NCBI GenBank assembly: GCA_028023455.1
Contig: JAQFVV010000449.1
Location: forward strand, 501,988 to 565,987
Length of the DNA: 64,000 nucleotides
DNA from: Epiperipatus broadwayi
Taxonomy: Eukaryota > Onychophora > Udeonychophora > Euonychophora > Peripatidae
Reading direction: 5' to 3'
Shown piece after piece: positions 54,630 through 64,000 of the stretch. Numbering within the stretch: position 1 is the stretch's first letter; every line of letters starts with the position of its first letter. The position numbers and the translations under genes are program-made. The notes under the pieces were generated by a model. The model made no database searches. It had not been told where the DNA came from and was given only the letters and a program-made list of their open reading frames with translations.

Positions 54630-55120
54630 ATAGTTTTGTATCTTTCTTTATAGCAATTGTAATTCAAAAATAAACACTATCATTATGTGTACTAAGACAA
54701 ACATTTCAAAACCAATCATTTGTGGATGATGGCTATATCAAGAATAGGACCTTGTGTTTTTATATTATACAAATGTTTTGCTTATACATTTAAATATGGT
54801 ATTACAATTGATCAGGCTTTTTCTGTGGCTGAGAAGAACATGTGTGCATGGAATATAATTTGTAAATTAAAATACATTTATTTCAGTGCTTTCACAAGAA
54901 ACTCTTAAAAATACACTTTAGTCACTTAACATGTTTGGTAAATACATTATGTGTTTTCTTCATTTATTTCTATAAAATAAACACAGAGAATAAAACACAT
55001 ACTAAAATAAAACATATTAATGTTTAAAAAATAATTTCAAAACAATAATTAAATAATACTTTAAAATCAAAATTTATTATTCTATTAATTCAAGATATTA
55101 ATGTCTGCTATATAAATAAC
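54630..55120. other. AT-rich sequence, no gene seen
   Basis: No feature recognised. Confidence 0.45.
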
Positions 55121-55126
55121 AATCCA

Positions 55127-55290
55127 GGTTTGAACTTAGGGATTTTCAGTCCATATTTATCTTTTACTTCATCTCAAACAACTGGCACACATATCACATA
55201 CATGTGGTCATGTGTGTCATTGTTTGAGATGGTGTAGAGGATAAATATAGCGTAAAAAGTTCTAAGCTCAAACCCCTCTAATTACATAAA
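55127..55290. repeat. Inverted pair of SINE heads
   Basis: GGTTTGAACTTAGGGATTTT (55127 on) is mirrored by AAGCTCAAACCCC (ending about 55276). Arms of about 65 nt and a short spacer contain two tRNA-like heads of the 17/33/34-kb SINE family in opposite orientation. Arm identity is about 75-80% by eye. Confidence 0.7.
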
Positions 55291-57778
55291 TATTTATTTA
55301 GTAAATATGAAATTTTTTATTTTTTTATTTTTCAAACATTTTTATGTTATTTATTAGACAATCCTGCAAAAATGCTAGTACAGATAGGATCTATCTCCAA
55401 ATAATATATTTATTTAAATATCTGTTTTAATTATATGTAAAAACACCACCAACATTACACAGATTTATAAAACTAATGCACTGCCCACTTTTGGGCCAAG
55501 TCTGGTACTATATAATTAAACAATATGTTACTTACCAAATGTTATGCATATCCAAAATATGATTCATTGGAATGCTTCACTTCAGAGTTCTCTCCTGTTC
55601 CCTTGGTAGTCATTAACTTATTAAAATGTCATCTTTGTGTGTGGAAACCAATTGAAAATTTATCTCTTATAAACGTATATAAGTTTTCTGTTATCAAATT
55701 TACATTCCTTAATGATAAAATATGTATACTATTATTTCATTTTATGTGGTGTTATTTTACTATTGGTACTTTGGGATTAGTACTGATGTGATGTATCATC
55801 GAATTATAATTATTCTAACTTTGTGAATATATTTTCATTGTTTGTGTAGTGTCAACTATAATTTATTATATATATAGTTTGATATTTTACATTTTTATAC
55901 TTACACTGTCTATTCATCATCTAACTTTTATTTTTTTTTTTATTATGAACTCCAAACTAGTTCGATTTTAATAACATGGTTGATAAAACTCTTACATCCC
56001 CAGCATATTCTTATTAAAACATTCTTTGTTTTAAAAATCTATTCATTATTTTTAATTCACACAAAAATTGTTTATGTTTTCTATCAACAAAAATTGTTTC
56101 ACCTGTTTTCATTCAACAATAAAATGTTCCCATTATTATTTAGTTTTTTATATGGTATTATCCACTATTAGTAATTATAATATATATATAATTTGATATA
56201 ACTTACATTTTTATTAATCATATAACTGTTATATTTTATATATATCACCAACCTAAGGTCAATTTTAAATAAATATGACACATAAAACCTATTTGCACAT
56301 TTTTGTTAAAATATTTCTTGTTTTAAAAATTATTTTATTTTTAATTTGCATAAAAGCTATTTCCATTTTCATTAACTAAAATAATTTCATTTATTTTCAT
56401 ACAATAAAAATTATTTACATCCTGTATTGTTTTATTTTTAGCACTTATTAATAACTAAGTCATATTATATATATATATTACACTTTATTATGTAGTTTGA
56501 CAATTAGAAAATTAGCTAGGAAAAAAAAATTCTTATTTAGATTGTTTACGCATTACATTTTTAAAAGGCAATAAAATGATTTGCATTTTATTTTGTTTAT
56601 TCATAGATTATGCTGGATAACAAGAAAAAAATCAAACTCTTGGTTTGTTCCAATAAATAGATATTTTAGACTAGGTCGATAATACTATCATGTAAGGGTT
56701 TTATTATAATAATATTATTCCATTAAAGAAATATTATCATGAAATGTATTAAGAATTAAATAATTTTGCCTGCAAAAAAAAAGCTATTTAGTAAAATGTT
56801 AAAAAAAATATTGTTATTAAAAAACTTTCCACAAGCCATTTATTATAATCGATTCAAGGATCTCACATTACTTTACTACTAAGCTAATCACTCTGATACA
56901 TACAAATTCTGCAAAATATCATTGCTAAATTTAATTTCCTCACATACAAAATTACTGTATCTAAGAAGTAATATTTTTAAAATAAATTTTATTTTTAAAT
57001 AAATTATTAATGGTAATGTATTATTTTTTATATAAACTAGTGTTTGGGAAATCTCAACATTTTCATTTACATAAAAATTTTATTAATTATAGTGCCAAAA
57101 AAAACATCCGCTTGTTCTGTTTTATACAAATGTAGAGTATATATGAAGTATATTAGAGGTTTGAACAATTGTCACAAGTCTAAGTAAAAAAACATATTCC
57201 TCTTATATCTATATAAAAATATTTATAATCAGAACATGTTTTTAATAATAAAGTGATTCCGAATTTAAATATTTATGTATAAATTTTATGAATGATCATA
57301 ACAAAAAGGCAATTTCATGTCTCAAAATTCAAGTCTCAGGCAATTGTCCCCAATAAGTAAAAAAAAGTATTTTCTCATATTTGGATAAAAAATAGTTATG
57401 ATTAAAATATATTTTAACAATATAGTAATTTTGGAAAATGCAAACATTTTCATTTACATATAAATTTTATTAATTAGCTTAGTGTCTTGACATCCTCATG
57501 ATTAAGCACCTTTGTGCCCCACACAACCTGCACCCAGTGGTCATACACTTGATTATGTTTGATTAATAGTGTTTATTTTTCTCATTGCATGTGTGGAAAC
57601 ATGATTTCTTGATTTCAATGTCATCTGAAAGAAAAGCTAAGCATACTAGAATAAAGCCATGCCATGGATTTTTAAGTGCCTGATAAATATGGAGCTATTA
57701 TTAGTTTTGTACTGTATCCAAGATGACATTTTCTTAATTGTTTAAGTTATTATTTTATTATTCCATACCTTTACACTA
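55291..57778. other. AT-rich sequence, no gene seen
   Basis: Similar T/A-rich blocks with small TA runs recur at 55.85, 56.18 and 56.47 kb, perhaps diverged copies of one unit (each has ATTTTCATTCAA- or TTTTAAAAAT-type text). ORFs here look random. Confidence 0.4.
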
Positions 57779-57921
57779 TATATTTTCTGTCAAATTTAAA
57801 CTTATATAGGTTCTGATCTATGATTTATTTGCATTCACTAGTATTCTTTTCCAAAATACTATTCAGTCAGTCTGCTTACTCTTTAACATATTTTTGTAGG
57901 CACTTAATATTTTTATCTATC
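57779..57921 (-). repeat. 143-bp direct repeat, copy 1 (gag-region fragment)
   Basis: About 90% identical by eye to 58953-59095: TATTTTCTGTCAAATTTAAA, TGCATTCACTAG, GTCAGTCTGCTTACTC, TAGGCACTTAATATTTTTAT. Copy 2 lies inside the gag-like relic, so this is a duplicated or second gag fragment. Confidence 0.85.
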
Positions 57922-58040
57922 ACCACATGAATCACATTGTAGAGGATAGTTTTTATAAGATGGTAAAGTAATGGCTAAATTGTTGAAAATTGATGATTTA
58001 TGCAAAGGCTAGATGAGATATAAAATTTAGCATTGCTTAC

Positions 58041-58308
58041 ATGCTTTTTCAAATTTGTTGTTAGAACCAGTAGTAGATGGTTGATTACTTTGTACTACAT
58101 GCCTCATTTTTGGTTTATTAGACTGACTAACCATTCTTGGATAAGGTGACATTCTCACCCTGCTCCTATGATTAGACTAATCATAGGAGCAGGGTGAAAT
58201 TCATCTTATCTGAGAATGATTAGTCATTCTAATAAACCAAAAATGAGGCAGGTAGTACAAAGTAATCAACCATCTACTAGTGGTGTAACAACAAATTTTA
58301 AAAATGCT
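58041..58308. repeat. Large palindrome, ~133-nt arms, single-base centre
   Basis: Arms 58041-58175 and 58177-58308 are reverse complements (centre A at 58176). The innermost 11 bases are perfect and the whole about 88-90% matched. Left-arm text includes ATGGTTGATTACTTTGTACT and CACCCTGCTCCTATG. With no loop, it would have been extruded or cloned with difficulty when perfect. Confidence 0.85.
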
Positions 58309-58952
58309 CAATCAATATATGCTGTATAGTTTTCAATAAGTTATATCTTATAATTATGATTATTTGATTTTCAGATAACAGAAAAATGGTTAAAGTTTTC
58401 AACCTTTCTGCCTGATTTTTGAAAAAAATAGTGTAGCTTCCTTTGCTAATATTATATTTTTCTTGTGAATTTTGTTAGCATATACTGTCTTGTTTATTGC
58501 TACCCCAGAAGCTAGCAATAATTATACATTTAAAATTACTGTAAGTACTAGGTTTCTCAAAAAGTGATTGCCACCAATCTTTGGCGATTCCATAAAGGTG
58601 ATTACAAGAAATTGCTATCTTTTCTTTCTCTGAAAGTAGACATAAAGAAAATAATACTTCAAGATTATTCAAAAATTCAGAGGGGTTCTTCATGTACTCT
58701 CCCCTAAAATGTTTTATCTTAATAAAATACAAAGGCATGGAACTATTAAAACAACTATCTACATCTACTATTTCTTCCACTGCGATGAACTCTACCTCCC
58801 TCAAAACATTACTATCATCCAGTTGGTTATTTTCAATTTTTGTAGGGTAAATTATTTTACCTACTTCAATCATTTTACTTGCAGTAACCTTTATCTCTTA
58901 CACTTGATCATAACTTTTCTTCAAAATTTATCTGACCAATGAATTGATCCTT

Positions 58953-59095
58953 ATATATTTTCTGTCAAATTTAAACTTATCTAAGTTCTGTCTATGATTT
59001 CTTTGCATTCACTAGAATTTTTTTCCTAAATACTATTCTGTCAGTCTGCTTACTCTTTAACATCTTTTTGTAGGCACTTAATATTTTTATCTATC
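58953..59095 (-). repeat. 143-bp direct repeat, copy 2 (within gag-like relic)
   Basis: Partner of 57779-57921. Minus-strand translation continues directly into the Gag segment (DRKYKDQFIGQINFEEKL). Confidence 0.85.
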
Positions 59096-59507
59096 TTACA
59101 TCAATATTTCTGCTCATCTAACTTTTGTAACTTCAATTCTCTTAATATATCAGCTGAATCATTATGTATATCTTCCTTTAAATCTATTTGATTAACTTCA
59201 TCTTTCATAACCTCAATTTTTTCCATCGTATATCTAACATGAGTTTTCATTTCAAGAATCTCACTAGTCAATACCAAATGTAGACTCTCAATTTTTCAAT
59301 TTATATTTTCATTATTGAGTTGACACTGACTAATTGCCTCCCCAACTTTAATATAATATTCTCTTATTGTATTTTCTGGTAAATTCTGCAATTTCTGATT
59401 CAACATCTCTTGATGTTTATTATCTGCTTAATTAACTTCTACTCTCACTGCTTCCTTATTCTTATTAAATTCTGAATTAAAGTGATCATACTTATTTTGT
59501 ATTTTTT

Positions 59508-59602
59508 TTCATGTGTCAAAACATCAGCTGGGAAGTGAATCCACAAACCCATGACAATTGTTTTTAGAAGCTGTGCTGACCATTCAATCACCAAAGCTTG
59601 AC
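59508..59602 (-). mobile_element. tRNA-derived SINE (family 2), third copy
   Basis: On the minus strand: TTGGTGATTGAATGGTCAGC, ACAGCTTC, ACAATTGTCATGGG, GGATTCACTTCCCAGCTGAT, GTTTTGACACATG. It aligns along its length with the copy at 26.3-26.4 kb, including the final TTTGACACAT, and interrupts the gag-like relic. Confidence 0.7.
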
Positions 59603-59630
59603 ACTGTTTTACAATTCTCTTCTATTTTTA

Positions 59631-60283
59631 AAACAGGCAAAACTCACTTTATGTATAGCCACACACAGCAAGCTAAAATAATCAATGGATTCCAGAAAGC
59701 TTGTGCATAAAATCCATATCTAGTGTCTACTCATCGAATATCCCGAGACTAGTTTCTGGCATGGGCCTTCAACAGTGGAGCCTTGGATCTGAGAGCACTG
59801 CATCTAGATCCTAAGATCTAATGCAATCATCTAGCAGTCACCTTTTATCTCCACTTAACTATGAGTCTTACATTGAAAACACCTTAATATTTTCAATTCA
59901 AGCTTTTTAGCTTATATAGTCATATAGGTCTGAACTAAGTTCAGTACCCATACATTTTGGTGTCTTTGGTTCTTTAACAATCCTAGCCATCACTATTCTG
60001 TTAGGCAGTATTGATTTTAATCCAATAAATATCACATGATCACCATTTTTTTGCTTGCTTATAATAGTTATTAAAACAGGCAAGACACACTATATGTATT
60101 GCCACACACACTGCCGAAGGCTACAAGCTAGAAACTAGTCTGGGAATATTGGATGAGTAGGCACTAGATGGGGATTTTATGCACAATCCTTCTGGCATCC
60201 ATTGATTACTCTAGTTTGCTGTGAGTTTTGCCTGTTTTAATAACAGTTATAAGCTAGCAGAAGAAATGGTGATCATGTGACAT
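59631..60283. mobile_element. Fold-back element fragments with PLE-like ends
   Basis: 59631-59758 is the reverse complement of 60128-60242 (TAAAACAGGCAAAACTCAC, GCATAAAATCC, CTAGTGNCTACTCATC). Separately, 60032-60092 is the reverse complement of 60220-60281 (TCACATGATCACCATTT, TAAAACAGGCAAG). At 60111, CTGCCGAAGGCTACAAGC then TAGAAACTAGTC is another hammerhead-like core. The pattern suggests repeated insertion of one fold-back terminal repeat in both orientations. Confidence 0.6.
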
Positions 60284-60619
60284 TTATTCTCTTCTATTTT
60301 ATTTCTCATTTAATCCATAGTTTGTTGATTACATTCAAACCTACTATCCATAGATGTAAGTCTGTTACTAAAAGATTCTAATTTACTACTAATATCCTTC
60401 TTAAAAGTTTTATTATTCCTCATCTATCTTACTATTTATTATATCTAATTTATTATCTAAAGATTTATCAATACCTCTTAAGAATTTTACTATTTTCATC
60501 CATCTTATCAGTAAAATATTGACTAATATTCACCTTAAGAGATTTGCTATTGTCATCCATCTTATTAGTTAAATATTGTCTAATATATCCCTTAGAAAAT
60601 ATAATACTGTCATCCATTT

Positions 60620-61812
60620 TTATTGATCTTCTAAAATAAGGAGAAAAAAAACGCTAAAAATCAGAAAATTCCTAAAATATAATTGAATGGGATTATAATA
60701 TATTGATCTCTAAAATAATGGAGTAAAACAAAATCTTCAAACCTTGCTATCATTTCAAACACCTTTTTCATCGATTGATAGTTCTTAAAAGTCATACTGG
60801 AGAAGGAAATGAAAGCCATAGGGATAAGTCTTTATCTAAATAAATATTGCTTCAAACCCAGAAATATTCAAGAAAAAGTAAGCTTGGTTGCTTGTATTTA
60901 TATCATATTTTTTAAAATTTATTCTTTAAAAATGATGCACAAATTATTTATAGTTAAAATAAAAAAGTTGATCATGTTTGTATTTTGCACCAATCTTATT
61001 ATCCAGCAGAACAACATTGTGCTTGCAAATTCAAAATCTCAAGAAAAAAATAATAATTTGAGATAATTTTGAAGACAAGTGTTATGATATATATAGTAAA
61101 TAAATTAAAAAGTCATTTTTGAATCATCTAACATTTAATAAAGTAAAAAAAATAATTGCATGATTTTATTATCTATTCTCATCTGCTGATTTTTCCTCAT
61201 GCCAATTTTGTGTAATGATAGAAATAAAAGGTGACAGATTCATGAAAAAAGAAATGCTCAAGATATAATACTTGTAAGTGGATAAATCCCTTTTAATTGT
61301 ACTAAACAATTATTACTTGATCAATGGAAATATAATACAATAAATCTTTACTTTTAAAATTTCACAGTACAACCAGCGTATAAATAAGATTTAAAAAAAT
61401 TGTCTGGTAACTGTCCCAATTACATACCATGGAGGAAAAAATAAAATTAATAAAGAATTTTAAAAAAGTTAAATATATTAATTGCAATAAAAATTATAAA
61501 GTTATTTACAAAAAAATCATCTGGGATTTAAAACATAAATAAAATGATTTTAGTTATACTTCACTTGAAATGTTTACAGAATAAATCAATAAATGTATTT
61601 AAAAAGTTTGTTTTGAAGATTATAATAACCTATAAAGTTATTCAGGAAAATTATCTCCAGAAAAGTGGATAAACCTATCTTTTTGAGTATGCTACCCTTT
61701 GAAGTGTGAATTTTAATTGTCTTATTAATTATCAGTACAGAAATCATTAAATATTTTTTTTTTTGCCTTTTGAGAAGTGTTGAATATTGCTTTATTAAGA
61801 ACTTAAATAGGA
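60620..61812. other. AT-rich sequence, no gene seen
   Basis: An 85-codon ORF (60809-61066) is hydrophobic and unsupported. Nothing else recognised. Confidence 0.45.
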
Positions 61813-61824
61813 TTATATATATAT

Positions 61825-61912
<88 letters not shown>
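61813..61912. repeat. (TA)n microsatellite, ~100 bp
   Basis: TA array with one AAAT interruption near 61837. Confidence 0.95.
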
Positions 61913-61917
<5 letters not shown>

Positions 61918-62129
61918 CGTTATTTGGGATGTTTACTCAACATAATACCAGTTCCTATCATTTTATCTCACCAGAATAAAATAAACTTTATTAATAAGAT
62001 AAACTCTGATAGTAGAAAACATTGTTTATTATTATTTCTTTTTTTATTGGGTGTTGGCTTAAAATGCTTACGGCGTGTGTTATTTTGGGAATTTTGTTTT
62101 TAAACATATATGTTTTATTGTGGCATGAA

Positions 62130-62156
62130 ATATATATATATATATATATATATATG
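62130..62156. repeat. (TA)n microsatellite, short
   Basis: About 13 TA units. Confidence 0.85.
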
Positions 62157-62247
62157 GAATTAAAGAAAAAAAAGATGTGTGAAATATATATAACTATTAC
62201 ATGTACATTTATTTTTTCAGTTAAGGGAAAACATGATATTATATATA

Positions 62248-62261
62248 TGCTCTTCCGATCT
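62248..62261 (+). other. Match to the 3' end of an Illumina adapter
   Basis: TGCTCTTCCGATCT matches the last 14 bases of a standard sequencing adapter exactly. It lies in A/T-rich DNA where such a GC-balanced 14-mer is improbable. It most likely marks untrimmed adapter or a false join in the assembly rather than biology. Confidence 0.7.
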
Positions 62262-64000
62262 AGAGAGAGTGATAGAAATATTTCCTTCTCTCATATTTTA
62301 AAACAGACTGTAATGTATATTATTAAAGGGTGAACATGCAGACATTTTATCAAAGATATTAGAATGACCAAATTATTTTCTTTGTATAAAAGAAAATTTG
62401 ATATAAGCCTTTTTCATTTTGTAATTTTGTATAGAAATGAACTTGTCAACTTTGAACATAACTGCAGGCTGGTCTTAATTGCTTAAATATGCTGTGCTCT
62501 CTCTCTAACAAAAGTATAATTTTCATTTTAAATAATTAATGATCATTTGACATATATTTTGGTTTGTCTATTGATACATTAATGGTTCTGCATTGTGAAA
62601 TAGAATATGTATATCTCCACTGTTATTGTTAGTGTTGTTTTACCTGCTATAATATTGAGAATGATTTGTAACAGTTTTTAGCTGATAGGATGTTCCAATA
62701 GAATGGCATCCAATAGATTAATATTAATATTGAGCATGGGCTGGTGGAAAAACACCTAGTTCTGATTCCATGAGAAGAATTTTTGGTAGAGGCTAAGTAA
62801 TAATTAATGCTTGTTAGCATAAATAATTCTAAAAGAAAGGGTATCCATGGTCTGAATTCTATTTTTTTCATGATGAGGCAAAAACCCACATGTGTATACC
62901 CATAGAGAGGTAGTAGAATTAGCCGTATTCTTATACAACTGTCATGTTGTCTTTATAGAGAGCTCCTTTTTAGAAAAGTGCGTTAAATCCTCATGATGAT
63001 ATAGAGTTAGTTTTTCCACTGTGTATGGTGAAGTATAGTAGTTCAAAATCATATGGCAAGGATAAAATTATGTTAGATTTAGGAACACTGATCAAGCTGT
63101 AGTGTTTGCCTAATTAGTATAGTGTTTTATGATGTTGTAGGATCATCATCAGTTATAGACAAACCAAACCCAAATCATACTTGTAATTATAGAACTTATA
63201 GATGTAAGAGCAAGAGAGATACACATGGGCAGTGTGAATTTATCTTCATTAAGTAATGATTTACCAATGGATTGGTAAGATCAGTTAAGTATTCAGTAAT
63301 TAGGCTGTGGACATAGGTAATGTTTTAGTGATATATATGTGTATTTGACTTTTGATGTATGTTCTTTAATACACCAAACATATTCATCTTAAATTTTATT
63401 AATTGTGCAGAATATGATAATTGCCTTTATCATATTCTGACAAAAGAAATGGCTTTGGTAGAATGCACCCCTTTATAACTTTTGAATTCTAAATATAAAA
63501 TTTGTGCATACCATAAAGTCCTCAATACACTGTTGTTGGTTTTTTTTTTGTTTTTTTTTTGGTAATTTAAGCACAAGTTTAGCTTAAATAAGGTTTCATT
63601 ATTTTATTCTTTAAGATAGGCTAAACTGTAATAAGGGATACTTTGAATTTCATTGTATAAGCAGGTTGTATCATTTGCTGAGTATATAGTCAATGGAATA
63701 TCGTAGAGTTTTTTCCCATCCATAAGTTCTTTTAATATATTAGTTTTATTTCATGCCATGTCTTTGAATTAAAATTTGTAAATATTGTAAATAAAGTTTG
63801 TTGTGTTTAAAATTTTTTTAGTTGTCTGTGGTCTTATTGCTAATCACCATATATACACTATTATTGTTATTGCTATCGACCTATCAGAAGATTATAAATC
63901 TAAATCATCATCGCATCAATATAGTACTATTAACTTTATTATGCTATATCATAATAATTTTGTTAAGTCCTATAATTTATTAGTGCATCTAATGCATCAT
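62262..64000. other. Slightly GC-richer unidentified sequence
   Basis: 62.6-63.5 kb has G above C on the plus strand and a minus-strand 80-codon ORF (62647-62889) without a known domain; its look (many former coding-like codons, several stops) suggests an old retroelement on the minus strand, but no motif confirms it. Poly-T runs lie at 63540-63560. Confidence 0.35.

Larger units (their letters stand above)
58475..60619 (-). pseudogene. Gag-like retrotransposon relic, interrupted
   Basis: The best part, 58475-58873, reads IKHFRGEYMKNPSEFLNNLE then LYGIAKDWWQSLFEKPSTYS and NFKCIIIASFWG. Spacing of F-x-G, P-x-x-FL, the L-x-G-x-A-x-x-WW and the final F-x-x-FW fits a capsid-type Gag domain of LTR retrotransposons. 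Upstream, copy 2 of the direct repeat reads KNIKCLQKDVKE, and at about 60.62-60.48 kb MDDSIIFSKGYIRQYLTNKM then KMDENSKILK repeats a 'KMD(D/E)NSK' pattern, a coiled-coil N-terminus. The relic is split by a SINE (59.51-59.60 kb) and fold-back DNA (59.63-60.28 kb). No protease, RT or LTR pair is seen, so it is dead. Confidence 0.55.

Noticed and set aside
57779-59095. LTR pair of a retrotransposon (143-bp direct repeats)
   Set aside because: Copy 2 lies within gag coding sequence, and neither copy has TG..CA ends or primer/polypurine sites.

Overview
This is AT-rich, gene-poor eukaryotic DNA. It contains long (TA)n and (TTA)n arrays, many decayed retroelements and no continuous protein-coding gene. 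Nothing bacterial or phage-like is visible: no operons, Shine-Dalgarno sites or CRISPR. The mixture of RTE-type LINEs with TGA-like 3' tails, a Penelope-like element with a GIY-YIG domain, tRNA-derived SINEs and very long ATT arrays fits an invertebrate metazoan, perhaps a cephalopod or other mollusc. That placement is inference; no host gene was recognised.

Layout. 1-8.4 kb is AT-rich intergenic or intronic sequence with one GC-richer splice-acceptor/ORF candidate near 1.76-1.90 kb, a short CxxC ORF at 2.8-3.07 kb, and a ~1 kb element with 14-bp terminal inverted repeats at 6.36-7.35 kb whose right end is tandemly duplicated. 8.4-13.4 kb is G-over-C biased on the + strand, lies between two (TA)n arrays, and carries a TATA/initiator pair and a distant poly(A)-like signal but no ORF. 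13.5-15.05 kb is a broken Penelope-like element (-). 17.4-18.2 kb and 33.4-35.0 kb hold SINE-like modules in tandem pairs. 21.9-22.7 kb and 35.1-35.5 kb are RTE relics (-). 24.8-25.0 kb and 34.15-34.26 kb are near-perfect inverted repeats. 25.8-26.4 kb holds two opposed copies of a second tRNA-like SINE.

38.8-43.8 kb is an RTE cluster: an old copy (+), a better copy (-) retaining the RT core, and a short 3' fragment (+) abutting it head-to-head. 46.6-54.6 kb is a nest: a SINE-like unit between two (TTA)n arrays, a YMDD-type LINE (-), and a second LINE (+) with zinc-knuckle ORF1, endonuclease and RT remnants. 57.8-60.6 kb is a gag-like relic (-) interrupted by SINE and fold-back insertions, beside a ~265-bp palindrome. 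The last 4 kb is microsatellite-rich and contains a 14-base match to an Illumina adapter end.

The most interesting signal is a recurrent TGA-N-GA / stem / GAAA core at several PLE-like or fold-back termini, resembling minimal hammerhead ribozymes known from Penelope-like elements. All retroelement ORFs here are interrupted, so none is expected to act autonomously.
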